DNA of 64,000 nucleotides from Hallerella sp963660435 (GCA_963660435.1 CAVKYI010000006.1:1-64000); one strand, 5' to 3'. Counted from the stretch's first letter, positions 42,698 through 51,921 are shown. Made by a program: numbers and translations. Notes: generated by a model not told the origin, from the letters alone.

Positions 42698-45295
42698 CTA
42701 CGGATTGTGTACAAACTTTTCTACAGAGACGGTTTTCGAGTTCAGACGGACTTCCACGTAATAGATTCCCGCCGAAAGCCTTTCCCTGCCAAGCGGTATG
42801 GGATTTTCGCCAAGGTGGACATTTGTACGGTTCGAGTGGACCTTGTTTCCGCGGATATCGAAGACGGATACTTCCGCAGTTCCCGATTTTCCGGAACGCA
42901 ACACTTCGAAATTCACGTCATACGAAGCGACGGACGAAAGTTTCCGTTCGAGCGGTGTCGTCCCGCCTTTCGACGAAACCTGCGTGATACCGGAAACATC
43001 GAACGCAATAGCGGAAACGTTCGGTCCGCCATCCGATGTCTTCGACGTAAGCGTAAGGGAAAACTCTCCTTCCGGAATTCGGACAGAAACAAGTGCCGTA
43101 TCCCACGTGTCCCAGCCTGTCGGCGGAAAGGAAACCAGGACCGTTTCGTCACCGATGCGAACTTCCATTTGTCTGTCGGCGCTTCCTCCGTTTGCATAGA
43201 CGATAGCGAGCGTTGCCGAGTCGTGAGCGAATTCCGAATTCAGGCGGTATGACGTAAAGGCCCCCGACTCGTTTGCAAAGTTCCAGTAGTCTTCACCGGC
43301 GGATCCCGAATGTTCCGACTCCACGTATCCCGTGCTCGCAGAATCCGGTTCGGACGCCTTGACCGACGAGGCGAACGAAACAATCGTCTTGTCCGAAGAT
43401 GTCTTGCCCGAAGCGATTACCGAAATGTCCGGTTTCGTCAGGTTCTTCCCGACCTTGTCCGGCAAGAAGTATCCGAGATGCGGCGGCTGGTTGTAGGCGA
43501 CGTTCTGCCACGCAACGCTCAGACGATACTGCCTGTCGTGCATCAGCGTGTACACGCGATGAGGCGTTGTCGCAAGGGTCGCGATGATATTCACCACCGA
43601 TGAATCGGCACCGCTCCGCATGATGATTTCTTCGCGGAAGTCCCCGAAGATGTCCGCCGAAAGACACGGATTCGCCTTTGTATAATTGTTCAATGTCGAA
43701 CTGTTTATATTGTAGAGATTCAAAATCCGGTCAATTCTCTGCGCAGACGAATTCCACTTTTCGAGCTTTCCGCCGGAGCCTCCGCCGCCCGTCGCATCGA
43801 GCAGCTCGTCCTGCAAATCCCCGTCCCAGTAGAGGCGGAAATTGTATGAAGGCGTAACGCTCGAAAGAAGATCGCCGGAAACAGTCCGGATACCGCCGGA
43901 AGTCGTACTCCACATTTCGAACCCACGGCTTGTCGAATCGATATCTGCGGCAAGCCCGCGACCGTTATCGACTCCAGTCTGGAGCGTCCCCCAGATAACG
44001 TTTCCCGAAGGGTCTCGGAACTCCTCCGCATACTTGTTCGTCTTTTCCTCGTGCACGGCATAGACTTCGAGCCCCGGAGAATCCGGATCCATGTCGGAAA
44101 GGTGCATGGCGTCGCCGTGCCCAAATCCTGTACGATAGCGAAGCGTACCGTCGGAATTCACCGCCGCGGAACCGAAGACGATTTCGTCCTTGCCGTCCCC
44201 GTCGAGGTCGCCGACCGAAAGGTTGTGGTTTCCTTCCCCGAAAATGCCCGATCCATCGACCGTACTGGCGAGCATCCAGCGCTGCGTGAGCGTCTTGCCG
44301 TCAAAGTCGAAGGCTACCATGTAGGCTGCGGCATAGTACCCGCGGCACATGACAAGGCTCGGGTGAACGCCGTCGAGATAGGCGATGGCGGCAAGCATTC
44401 TCTCGGACCGGTTTCCGTAAGTATCGCCCCAGGCGCTTGTCGCATCCCGACCCGGAACGTAATCGATTGTCGTGATGGCCTCGCCCGTCTTTCCGCTGAA
44501 AATCGTCAGGTATTCGTTTCCGGAAAGAATGCGTCCTGCGCTAGTCCTGTAATCCGCCGAGGCGTTTCCGATAACGTTTCCCTTGCCGTCAACCGTTCCG
44601 TCGCTCGTCTTCAGGGCGATTTCCGCGATACCGTCCCCGTCGAGGTCATAGACCATCATCTGCGTGTAATGCGCGCCGGCCCGGATGTTTTTTCCCATGT
44701 CTATCCGCCAGAGCTTCGTGCCGTCGAGCCTGTAGGCGTCGATATACACGTTTCCCGTATAGCCGTCATTCGCGTTGTCCTTCGAATTCGTCGGATCCCA
44801 CTTGAGAATCAGCTCGTATTCCCCGTCACCATCCAGGTCTCCCACGCTCATGTCGTTAGGCAGGTAGTCGCATGTAGAACCGTCGGGCATCGTCAAGGAA
44901 GCGGGCCGGTCCAGCTGGATGCTCTTCCAGGCGGCTTCCCCGTAATTGTCCTTGTATCGGTTTTCGAGTACAATCACCGGAGAGGAAACGTTTCCGTCGG
45001 CATCCTTCAGAGTGTAGCTGCTTGTGACCGAACCCGAAGCGTCGAGATAGGATGTCGGAGCGGATCCCGCGATCCGTGCGATTTCCGACCCGTCGCGATA
45101 AAGCGTGAACGTCGCATCCGTCGGATCCGTTCCGAGAAGTCTCCAGCTCAGGAAAACCCCTGTTCCCGCCTTTGCGACCGAAAGCCCCCGACCTAGCTTT
45201 TCCATTTGCGAGGTGGCGGCAAACGAACCTTCCTGTGCGAGAAACACGAAAAGGCCTAAAAACGAAATAGCCGAAAAAACACCCTTTTTTTTCAT
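42698..45295 (-). CDS. Rhamnogalacturonan lyase (PL11) with CBM35-like module
   Basis: Cleaves the rhamnogalacturonan I backbone by beta-elimination. 865 residues: signal peptide (MKKKGVFSAISFLGLFVFLAQEGSFA), N-terminal fibronectin-like strand region, and an eight-bladed propeller with calcium-type blades DLDGDGEYELILKWDPTNSKDN, DLDGDGIAEIALKTSDGTVDGKG, LDGDGKDEIVFGSA. GAHYTQMMVYD and the PGRDATSAWGDTYGNRSERMLA block are family marks. A CBM35-like module (DYWNFANES...YANGGSADRQMEV...FPPTGWDTWDTALV...SDGGPNVSAIAFDV) and a sorting domain (AEVSVFDIRGNKVHSNR...VSVEKFVHNP) end it. First of three pectin genes on the strand, likely one operon. Confidence 0.88.
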   Translation of the reverse strand: MKKKGVFSAISFLGLFVFLAQEGSFAATSQMEKLGRGLSVAKAGTGVFLSWRLLGTDPTDATFTLYRDGSEIARIAGSAPTSYLDASGSVTSSYTLKDADGNVSSPVIVLENRYKDNYGEAAWKSIQLDRPASLTMPDGSTCDYLPNDMSVGDLDGDGEYELILKWDPTNSKDNANDGYTGNVYIDAYRLDGTKLWRIDMGKNIRAGAHYTQMMVYDLDGDGIAEIALKTSDGTVDGKGNVIGNASADYRTSAGRILSGNEYLTIFSGKTGEAITTIDYVPGRDATSAWGDTYGNRSERMLAAIAYLDGVHPSLVMCRGYYAAAYMVAFDFDGKTLTQRWMLASTVDGSGIFGEGNHNLSVGDLDGDGKDEIVFGSAAVNSDGTLRYRTGFGHGDAMHLSDMDPDSPGLEVYAVHEEKTNKYAEEFRDPSGNVIWGTLQTGVDNGRGLAADIDSTSRGFEMWSTTSGGIRTVSGDLLSSVTPSYNFRLYWDGDLQDELLDATGGGGSGGKLEKWNSSAQRIDRILNLYNINSSTLNNYTKANPCLSADIFGDFREEIIMRSGADSSVVNIIATLATTPHRVYTLMHDRQYRLSVAWQNVAYNQPPHLGYFLPDKVGKNLTKPDISVIASGKTSSDKTIVSFASSVKASEPDSASTGYVESEHSGSAGEDYWNFANESGAFTSYRLNSEFAHDSATLAIVYANGGSADRQMEVRIGDETVLVSFPPTGWDTWDTALVSVRIPEGEFSLTLTSKTSDGGPNVSAIAFDVSGITQVSSKGGTTPLERKLSSVASYDVNFEVLRSGKSGTAEVSVFDIRGNKVHSNRTNVHLGENPIPLGRERLSAGIYYVEVRLNSKTVSVEKFVHNP

Positions 45296-45394
45296 GCCGA
45301 TTCTCCTTTTCCCTTAAAAATATTCCAGGAAAGAATACCGTTGCCCCAAAAAAGGAAAGAGCGTTGTCCATGGACTACGCCCCAAAGGATATCC

Positions 45395-47086
45395 CTATTC
45401 CGCGATTTTTTGGGGAATAGGCCAGCGTCTTGCCGGATTCTGGTTTTCGAAGCTCGTCCGGATCCACTCCGCCGAACGCGTATCGCGGCTCAGATGCAGC
45501 TCGTCGATAACGCCCTTGAAGTAATGCGTGACAAGGTCAGTCGGGTCGTCCGCCGGATAGACCAGCTTTCCGACGACAAAGAGACTGTCCGTTACCCGAA
45601 CCGATTCGGTTGTCCCTTTTTTCGGGGTAGCCGTGGCAAGCGCTCCGTTTACATAGAGAGACGCTCCGCTTGAATCCTGCGCAACGACTAGCTGCGTCCA
45701 CTCGTTTACCGCGACGGTGGAATCCGTGTACCAATAGTAGAGATACTGCGCGGGATCTGCGGTGGAATCCTTGACATCGTCCGTATAGACTTCGTAAAGC
45801 CATCCCACGCCCTGCATGTATTTCAGGTTGTAGCCAGAGGCTCCCTTGCCAAAGACGACGTGCGAGAGGCTCGTATCCGCCATCTTGATCCAAACCGAGA
45901 AGGTGACCGGTTCCCGAAGCGTCACGTCAAAATCCCCGCCTTCCGAATTCGGAATCGTCAGGAATCCCTTTTTTCCGTCATAGGAGAGCGCTCCGCCGAC
46001 AGCGGCATCCCCGGCGACAGCAAGCATTTCCGGAATAGCGTCAAAACCGTTTCCCGTCGCGTCATGCGCAGAGGTTTCGTCTTCGTCAAAATGGTAGGCG
46101 GCTACAAATCCGTCGGAAAAGACACGGGCGGTAGAATCCGCGAACGATGTTTCCGCTCCTTCGTCGAAGTAAAGTCTGAGCGTGTCGAGCGCCCCCGCGC
46201 GAAGTCTCGGAATGCGAACCCAAAAGACAAAGGAGCCCCGTTCGAAATCGGAATACGAATTGTCCAGGGCGAGCGTATCGCTGCAAAGGACAGCGGTCCA
46301 AGTCCCATGAATCCGCTCCAGTCCGCCGAAGTCGAAGTCCCCGGAATCAAGCCGCAAGGCGAGCGGGAAGTTGCGCAGATTTTCCGACAGGCCGATTCCC
46401 GAAGCCGTCATGTCCAGCGGGAAGCTGAATCCGAAGGACACCCTGTTCGCATCGACATTTTTCACCGAATCCGAAACGACCGACACGCCCTTTTCCAGGG
46501 AAAGCGAATAGCCGTCTTCCGAAACAAAGACAAGCGGCCATAGAGAGTCCGACGGGAGGGAATCCACGAAGATGTTTCCCAGTTCGACCGTGACATGACG
46601 AAGAATCGTCGTTCCCGGAACGTAGATAAATCCATTTGTCCCGTCCGCAAAGCCATGGGATCCAAGCCGGATGCTCCCGACAGATTCCAGTACGCAGTCC
46701 CTCTCGAATGTCGAATCCTCGGAAACGGAAATTCCCTTTTGCAGGAAACGCTCGCCCGAAGCGGAATCGAAGGCTTCTAGCGTGAACTTTCCGGGCGGCA
46801 CGCGGAAAAACGCATAGCGTCCCAGCGAATCCGCCTTTCCGATAAAGGAAGAATCCAGCGGAAGTCCATCCAGAGCGGAAAATCTCGCCGGAACGACGGC
46901 AACCGAAGCAAAGGGAGCAGGCGATCCATCCGAGAAGCGCACCATCCCGGCAAGTTCAGGATTGCCGGATTCCGCGCTGTTTCCAAGGGAAGTTCTCGAA
47001 TCCGTGCAGGCCACAAGCAAAAAGGCCAGCAGAAAGATTGCGCTCAGCCAGGGAAAACCGTACCATGTTCTAATCCGATACCGCAC
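45395..47086 (-). CDS. LamG/DUF2341-type lipoprotein
   Basis: A 563-residue surface lipoprotein of a family common in Fibrobacter; role unknown, possibly glycan binding. It opens with a signal (LSAIFLLAFLLVACTDS, lipobox LVAC), then a carboxypeptidase-regulatory-like segment (AGMVRFSDGSPAPFASVAVV...GKADSLGRYAFFRVPPGKFTLEA), a DUF2341-like part (NFPLALRLDSGDFDFGGL...FWVRIPRLRAGALDTLRLYFDEG), and a LamG/concanavalin domain (VAAYHFDEDE...PVTFSVWIKMADTS...WTQLVVAQDSSGASLYVNG...GVIDELHLSRDTRSAEWIR). Start is GTG at 47086, the only start near the signal. It precedes the PL11 gene by 100 nt on the same strand. Confidence 0.75.
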   Translation of the reverse strand: MRYRIRTWYGFPWLSAIFLLAFLLVACTDSRTSLGNSAESGNPELAGMVRFSDGSPAPFASVAVVPARFSALDGLPLDSSFIGKADSLGRYAFFRVPPGKFTLEAFDSASGERFLQKGISVSEDSTFERDCVLESVGSIRLGSHGFADGTNGFIYVPGTTILRHVTVELGNIFVDSLPSDSLWPLVFVSEDGYSLSLEKGVSVVSDSVKNVDANRVSFGFSFPLDMTASGIGLSENLRNFPLALRLDSGDFDFGGLERIHGTWTAVLCSDTLALDNSYSDFERGSFVFWVRIPRLRAGALDTLRLYFDEGAETSFADSTARVFSDGFVAAYHFDEDETSAHDATGNGFDAIPEMLAVAGDAAVGGALSYDGKKGFLTIPNSEGGDFDVTLREPVTFSVWIKMADTSLSHVVFGKGASGYNLKYMQGVGWLYEVYTDDVKDSTADPAQYLYYWYTDSTVAVNEWTQLVVAQDSSGASLYVNGALATATPKKGTTESVRVTDSLFVVGKLVYPADDPTDLVTHYFKGVIDELHLSRDTRSAEWIRTSFENQNPARRWPIPQKIAE

Positions 47087-47167
47087 TTTCTTAAATATAT
47101 ATCAAAAAATTTCGATTGCGGTAAAAAAACGAACCGAATCGTTGTCTATGGACAATGGGATTTCGGA

Positions 47168-49033
47168 CTAGTCGCGATTTTCCACCCAATGGAGAAGCAC
47201 CATGACGTCCGATGGCCGGATGCCCGGTACACGGGATGCGCTGCCGACGGTGAGGGGCCTTGCGGAAGCTAGACGTCCGCGGCTCTCGATCGAAAGCGCG
47301 GAAATTTTCGAATAGTCCGTATCGGGCGAGAGCTTCACGCGGTCCATCTTCTTTTCGTGTTCGATTTCCTTTTCCTGGCGGGCAAAAAAGCCCGCATAGG
47401 ATTCCTCGGCAAAGAGGTTCCAGAGATCGCGGCGAAGGAGCGCGTTTCCCGGTACGAACTTTTCGAAAAAGACCTCGGGGTCGATTTTCGGACGGCGGAG
47501 AATCGTATTCAGGCGGACCGATTCGCGGACGGGGGCTTCGCCGAAAGATTCGAGAAACGGGTTGATTTCCGAAGCGAGCACCGGGGTTTCCGAAAGGAAC
47601 TTTTTGACCCGCGCCATTTCTTCCTTGCGGGAAGTCCATCGCAAGAAGTCCGCATCGTCTATCATCCCGACATTTCGGGCGCGTTCCTTGAGACGAAAGT
47701 CCGCATTGTCCGCTCGCAGAAAGAGCCTGTACTCGGCGCGACTCGTGAACATCCGGTAAGGTTCGTCCAGAAGAAAGCGCGAAAGATCGTCCGCCATGAC
47801 ACCGATGTAGCTTTCGGAGCGCCCGAGAATAAACGGTTCCGCGCCTTCGCACTTGAGCGCCGCGTTGATCCCGGCAATGATTCCCTGCCCAGCGGCTTCC
47901 TCGTAGCCGCTTGTGCCGCAGACCTGTCCCGCAAAGTAAAGTCCCGGGATTTCCTTGCATTCGAATGTCGGATAGAGCTGCGTCGCATCGATACTGTCGT
48001 ATTCGACCGCGTAGCCAATCTGCATGACGCGCGCGCGGGAAAGTCCCGGAATCGTACGCAACGCGGCGAGCTGTACATCGGCCGGAAGGCTCGAACTGAA
48101 TCCGTTCAGGTAGATACGCGAAACATCCTTCGTCTCCGGTTCGAGAAAGAGCTGGTGACCGTCCTTGTCGCCGAATCGATTGATCTTGTCCTCGATGCTC
48201 GGGCAGTAGCGCGGGCCTTTTCCCTGGATGCGCCCCGAGAACATCGGGCTGTCCTTGAATCCCGAACGCAGAATTTCGTGCGTTTTCAGGTTCGTTCGGG
48301 TTATCCAGCAGACATTTCCGTTGTCTATCGGATCCGCGTGGCGGTCGCTCATCGGCCAGGGATCCCTGTCACCGGGCTGAATCTGGATTTCGTCAAAATC
48401 GACGGTCGAAGGATCGATGCGGCTAGGCGTCCCGGTCTTTAGACGGCGAAGACGAAGACCGTTTTCAAGGATGGACTTCGAAAGTGCGTCCGCGCTCTTT
48501 TCGCCGACGCGTCCGCCGACACTCGTTTCGAGCCCGGTAAACATCCTAGACGAAAGAAACGTTCCGCTGGTGATTACCAAGGTCCTTGTCTCGTAGCGAT
48601 CGCCGTTTGCAAGAGTCAGTTCGAAGCTTCCGCCAGGCAATCGAGAGAATGCGGCGAGTTCCCCCGCAAGAAGGCGAAGCCCCGCGCAACTTTCCAGTGC
48701 CTCCCGCGCGATACGACTATAGATCTTGAGGTCGCACTGCGCCCGCGGTCCCCAGACAGCGGGTCCCTTGCTCTGGTTCAGCATCCGAAACTGGATTCCC
48801 GCCCTGTCCGTCAGGATTCCCATGAGACCGCCCAGCGCGTCGATATCGCGAACGATCTGTCCCTTGCTCACCCCGCCGACAGCCGGGTTGCAGGACATGC
48901 GCCCGATAGCGTCCAGATCCATCGTTATCATCGCAGTCCGGGCGCCAATCTTCCACGCCGCATGGGAAGCTTCGATTCCGGCGTGTCCGCCGCCTATCAC
49001 TACAACATCAAACCGTTCGAGTATTGCACTCAT
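47168..49033 (-). CDS. mnmG: tRNA uridine 5-carboxymethylaminomethyl modification enzyme MnmG
   Basis: FAD-dependent partner of MnmE that modifies U34 of several tRNAs. 621 residues, normal length. Marks: FAD-binding VVIGGGHAGIEAS at the N-terminus, CNPAVGGVSKGQIVRDIDALGG, FRMLNQSKGPAVWGPRAQ, GTPSRID, YCPSIEDK, and YAGFFARQEKEIE at the C-terminus. A TAnnTTTG box is 22 nt upstream. MnmE is not in this window. Confidence 0.96.
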   Translation of the reverse strand: MSAILERFDVVVIGGGHAGIEASHAAWKIGARTAMITMDLDAIGRMSCNPAVGGVSKGQIVRDIDALGGLMGILTDRAGIQFRMLNQSKGPAVWGPRAQCDLKIYSRIAREALESCAGLRLLAGELAAFSRLPGGSFELTLANGDRYETRTLVITSGTFLSSRMFTGLETSVGGRVGEKSADALSKSILENGLRLRRLKTGTPSRIDPSTVDFDEIQIQPGDRDPWPMSDRHADPIDNGNVCWITRTNLKTHEILRSGFKDSPMFSGRIQGKGPRYCPSIEDKINRFGDKDGHQLFLEPETKDVSRIYLNGFSSSLPADVQLAALRTIPGLSRARVMQIGYAVEYDSIDATQLYPTFECKEIPGLYFAGQVCGTSGYEEAAGQGIIAGINAALKCEGAEPFILGRSESYIGVMADDLSRFLLDEPYRMFTSRAEYRLFLRADNADFRLKERARNVGMIDDADFLRWTSRKEEMARVKKFLSETPVLASEINPFLESFGEAPVRESVRLNTILRRPKIDPEVFFEKFVPGNALLRRDLWNLFAEESYAGFFARQEKEIEHEKKMDRVKLSPDTDYSKISALSIESRGRLASARPLTVGSASRVPGIRPSDVMVLLHWVENRD

Positions 49034-49055
49034 CGCGCGCCTTCCTTTTGCTGGG

Positions 49056-49063
49056 CAAATCTA
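49056..49063 (-). promoter_or_regulatory. mnmG: TAnnTTTG promoter box for mnmG
   Basis: Minus strand TAGATTTG, exact match, 22 nt before the ATG at 49033. Confidence 0.6.
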
Positions 49064-49109
49064 GAAAAACCCCCTTGCCAATCCACAAGGCAAAGTCTAT
49101 CTTTTTCAT

Positions 49110-49154
49110 ATGCATAGCGCAAGAATCGTCAATCTCTGGTGGCGGCGGACCTGA
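49110..49154 (+). CDS. trpL: trp leader peptide
   Basis: A 14-codon frame, MHSARIVNLWWRRT followed by TGA, with two adjacent Trp codons at 49137-49142 just before the attenuator. Ribosome stalling at these codons when charged tRNA-Trp is scarce would expose the antiterminator. A TATCTTTT box at 49098-49105 lies just upstream, so the transcript may start close to the ATG. Confidence 0.8.
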   Translation: MHSARIVNLWWRRT

Positions 49155-49225
49155 AACAAGTCCGGTTTTTGTGCTGAGCGCAGGTTTTTACAACCTTCCG
49201 GACTTGTTTCGGAAGGTTTTTCGTT
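49146..49225 (+). promoter_or_regulatory. Transcription attenuator of trpBA
   Basis: Three competing stems are visible. Protector 1:2: CGGAC (49146-49150) with GTCCG (49160-49164). Antiterminator 2:3: AAACAAGTCCGG (49154-49165) with CCGGACTTGTTT (49198-49209), a perfect 12-bp match. Terminator 3:4: AACCTTCCG (49192-49200) with CGGAAGGTT (49210-49218), then TTTTCGTTTT. The Trp codons of trpL overlap the protector side. Confidence 0.85.
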
Positions 49226-49244
49226 TTCAAGGAAGGAATCCAAT

Positions 49245-50516
49245 ATGGAAAGCAACCAAGGCTTCTTCGACAGATTCGGCGGCAAATACGTCGCCGAGGT
49301 ACTGAGACGTCCTCTCGACGAACTCGAACAGGCGTTCCGACGCTGCATGAAAGACAGCGTGTTTCTCGCGGAGCTTCACGAGATCCAGCGGGACTACATC
49401 GGACGAGAAACTCCCCTTCTCTTTGCGCCGCGAGCCACGGAACTCCTCGGCGGAGCGAAAATCTACATCAAGCTCGAAGGTCTCGCGAACACGGGAGCGC
49501 ACAAGATAAACAACGCGATAGGACAGGTGCTTCTCGCGAAACACATGGGAAAGAAGCGCATCATCGCCGAAACGGGAGCCGGACAGCACGGGGTCGCTAC
49601 GGCGGCGGCTTGCGCAAAGCTCGGAATCGACTGCACGGTCTATATGGGAGAAGTCGATGTTCGCAGGCAACAGCCGAACGTTGCCGCCATGGAACTTTAC
49701 GGCGCAAGGGTATGCCCCGTGACAAGCGGATCGCGGACGCTCAAGGACGCCGTAAACGAAGCGATGCGCGACTGGGCGGCCCATCCGGATTCCACGCACT
49801 ACGTTCTCGGTTCCGCTCTCGGCCCCGCGCCTTTTCCCGACATTGTAAGAACATTCCAGTCAGTCATCGGCGAAGAAGTCAAGCGGGAATGCAAGAGCAG
49901 GAACATCGACATCGGAGCGATGGTCGCTTGCGTCGGCGGAGGCTCCAACTCGATAGGATTCTTCAGCCCGTTCATCGACAGGGAAAGTCCGAGGCTCATC
50001 GGCGCGGAAGCGGGAGGAATCGGCCCGAACATCGGCGAGAACGCAAGCCGCATGACCGGAAGCGCGAGCCGCGAAGGAATCGTGCAAGGTTACAAGAGCC
50101 GCTTTCTCATCGATGCCGACGGGCAGTCACTCCCGACGCGGTCCATTTCCGCAGGGCTCGACTACATGGGAATAGGCCCGCAGCTTGCCGCCCTGGGAAC
50201 AAGCGGACGCATTGAGTTCATGAGCATTCTCGACAAGGACGTTCTCGAAGCGGTGAGCTTCTTCGCGAAGAACGAAGGGGTTCTCTTCGCTCTCGAAAGC
50301 GCCCATGCCGGAGCAGCCGCCATGAAAATCGCACGAGAAGTCCCGAAGGACAAGGCGATTATCGTCAACATGAGCGGACGCGGCGACAAGGACGTTTTCA
50401 TCACCAGTCCGGAATTCCGGCCCGCGGAATGGAAGCGATTCCTCGAAAGCGAACTCGAACGCCTGAACGAAAACAAGGACATCCACAATGCGAAACTGAT
50501 GGGAGAAATTCAATGA
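49245..50516 (+). CDS. trpB: Tryptophan synthase beta chain
   Basis: PLP subunit that joins indole and serine to make tryptophan. 423 residues. K87 in NTGAHKINNA is the Schiff-base lysine; AETGAGQHGVATA, MGEVDVRRQQPNV, ACVGGGSNSIG and the SISAGLDYMGIGPQL block are standard TrpB1 marks. Preceded by a clear Shine-Dalgarno sequence (AAGGAAGG) and by the attenuator. Overlaps trpA by ATGA. No other trp gene is present, so trpBA form their own unit here. Confidence 0.97.
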   Translation: MESNQGFFDRFGGKYVAEVLRRPLDELEQAFRRCMKDSVFLAELHEIQRDYIGRETPLLFAPRATELLGGAKIYIKLEGLANTGAHKINNAIGQVLLAKHMGKKRIIAETGAGQHGVATAAACAKLGIDCTVYMGEVDVRRQQPNVAAMELYGARVCPVTSGSRTLKDAVNEAMRDWAAHPDSTHYVLGSALGPAPFPDIVRTFQSVIGEEVKRECKSRNIDIGAMVACVGGGSNSIGFFSPFIDRESPRLIGAEAGGIGPNIGENASRMTGSASREGIVQGYKSRFLIDADGQSLPTRSISAGLDYMGIGPQLAALGTSGRIEFMSILDKDVLEAVSFFAKNEGVLFALESAHAGAAAMKIAREVPKDKAIIVNMSGRGDKDVFITSPEFRPAEWKRFLESELERLNENKDIHNAKLMGEIQ

Positions 50517-51265
50517 AAAAGATTAAACTGATGAGCCATCTCGTCGCCGGCTACCCGACAGACGAACTCGCATTCGCGGCGGCTGCCGCCATGGTCAAGG
50601 GAGGCGCGGACATTCTCGAAATACAGCTTGCCTTCAGCGATCCTTCGGCAGACGGTCCCGCCATCCAGAGCGCCTCGACCGAAGTGCTCGCCCGGAACTA
50701 CCGCGTCCGAGACGGTCTCTCCTTCATCCAGAAACTTCACGAAGCCTTTCCGCAAACGACGATATATCTCATGAGCTACGGATCGCTCGTCTATACCCCC
50801 GGCGTCGAAAAATTCTGCAAGGCGGCTAGCGAAGCGGGAGTCAGCGGCATGATCATCCCCGACTTGCCGTTTGACTGTGACGAGGGACTTACGGCTGCAT
50901 GCAGAAAATACGGAATGGAAAACATCCCGGTCGCAAGCCCGAGCATGAGCGAGGAGCGGCTATCGAAAATGGCGCATGCGGGATTCAGGCACATCTACGC
51001 GTCGCTCAGAGTCGGCATCACGGGGACGGAGACGAAAATCGATGGCGACACGCTCGCGTTTCTCCAAAAGGTCCGAGCGGGAGGTTCCAGGGTTTACGGC
51101 GGATTCGGAATTTCCACGGGCGAGCAGTCCAAGGCGTTAGCGGATTCCGTCGATGGCGTTGTCGCGGGCTCCGTGTTTGTCAGGCTCATCCAGAAGAACG
51201 CTGCCGACAAGAACGCTCTTTCCGAGGCTGTCGAGGCGAAAGTCCGGGAACTTTGCGGTCTATAG
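50513..51265 (+). CDS. trpA: Tryptophan synthase alpha chain
   Basis: Cleaves indole-3-glycerol phosphate and passes indole to TrpB. 250 residues, slightly short at the N-terminus compared with enteric TrpA. The catalytic pair is kept: E36 in ADILEIQLAFSDPSADGP and D47, the same spacing as E49 and D60 in Salmonella. Later marks are DLPFDCDEG, HIYASLRVGITG and GGFGISTGEQ. ATG at 50513 overlaps the trpB stop. The upstream in-frame start would lie in trpB. A terminator follows. Confidence 0.95.
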   Translation: MKKIKLMSHLVAGYPTDELAFAAAAAMVKGGADILEIQLAFSDPSADGPAIQSASTEVLARNYRVRDGLSFIQKLHEAFPQTTIYLMSYGSLVYTPGVEKFCKAASEAGVSGMIIPDLPFDCDEGLTAACRKYGMENIPVASPSMSEERLSKMAHAGFRHIYASLRVGITGTETKIDGDTLAFLQKVRAGGSRVYGGFGISTGEQSKALADSVDGVVAGSVFVRLIQKNAADKNALSEAVEAKVRELCGL

Positions 51266-51289
51266 GATTTGCTCACAAATTAAGCGAAA

Positions 51290-51320
51290 TTCCCGCTCCG
51301 ACTTCGGAACGGGAGTTTTT
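51290..51320 (+). terminator. Terminator after trpBA
   Basis: TTCCCGCTCCG and CGGAACGGGAG make a stem with one mismatch and an ACTT loop, followed by TTTTTT. Confidence 0.75.
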
Positions 51321-51331
51321 TCAGAGCGAAA

Positions 51332-51766
51332 TCACTTGGGTTCCAGGCATTTCAGGGCACCCATCATCAAGATGGCCATCAAGCTCTTTTGTTTTTCCTC
51401 TTCCTGGCTATTGACAACCGCTTTCAAGAAAGACCGCTAGGTATATTCCTTCTTGAGCATTGCCACCATGCATCTTGCCGCAGAGAGAGGCAAACCCTGT
51501 TCGTTGATAAAATTAATCATGCTTTTTTCAATGTCAGGGGTAAATTTTTCCGGAAAGCAATCCAATTTGAACTCAGCGCCCCAAGAAAGGTTCTGTTCGG
51601 GAAATCCTTGGCGCATCACCATGTCGATAAAGCGTGGCTTGTCGGAAAGCATTTTGTCGTAAGCGCAGCCGCAGACCTTTTGCAACGTGGCTTTCCCCAA
51701 AAAATCATTCGTGGTTTTCGCGCATTCCTTTACGAAATCCTTTTTCGGAAAATTTTTCCTGGTCAC
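51332..51766 (-). pseudogene. Small Cys-containing gene, probably 5'-truncated, with in-frame TAG
   Basis: The frame at 51437-51766 encodes about 109 residues starting at a GTG inside the terminal repeat of the adjacent element. The protein (FVKECAKTTNDFLGKATLQKVCGCAYDKML...) looks like a small secreted Cys-containing protein of a kind common in Fibrobacter that normally starts with a signal peptide, which is missing here. After TAG at 51437-51439 the same frame runs on for 33 codons (RSFLKAVVNSQEEEKQ...CLEPK) to a TGA at 51332. I read this as a gene truncated by the repeat insertion; an intact short gene from the GTG is the alternative. Confidence 0.45.
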
Positions 51767-51921
51767 CTCTAAAAATTGCTTTGGTTAAGAAAATTTAAAT
51801 GAGACCAAGCGAAGGCAGGAATGAAAAGTGGCGAATACTGGATGTATTTGCCTCTTTGAATGACGAACCAGCGCGAAGCGTCGCAATCAAAATTTTGAAA
51901 ATTGAATTTTTATAGGTGACA
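51761..51921 (+). mobile_element. MITE-like element, second full-length copy (161 bp)
   Basis: Same length and order as 25995-26155: GGTCACCTCTAAAAATT at the left end, the AAGCGAAGGCAGGAATGA block, the AAAGTGGCGAATAC...GTATTTGCC hairpin and a right end AATTTTTATAGGTGAC with two changes. No matching 4-bp flanks are seen. The left end supplies the GTG of the truncated gene. From 51922 to 52022 there is no gene; TTATAATAAG before the next ATG may be a promoter. Confidence 0.8.

Noticed and set aside
49024..49305. A plus-strand frame across the trp leader
   Set aside because: It is in a different frame from trpL, spans the attenuator, and has no family features; the 14-codon leader explains the region better.
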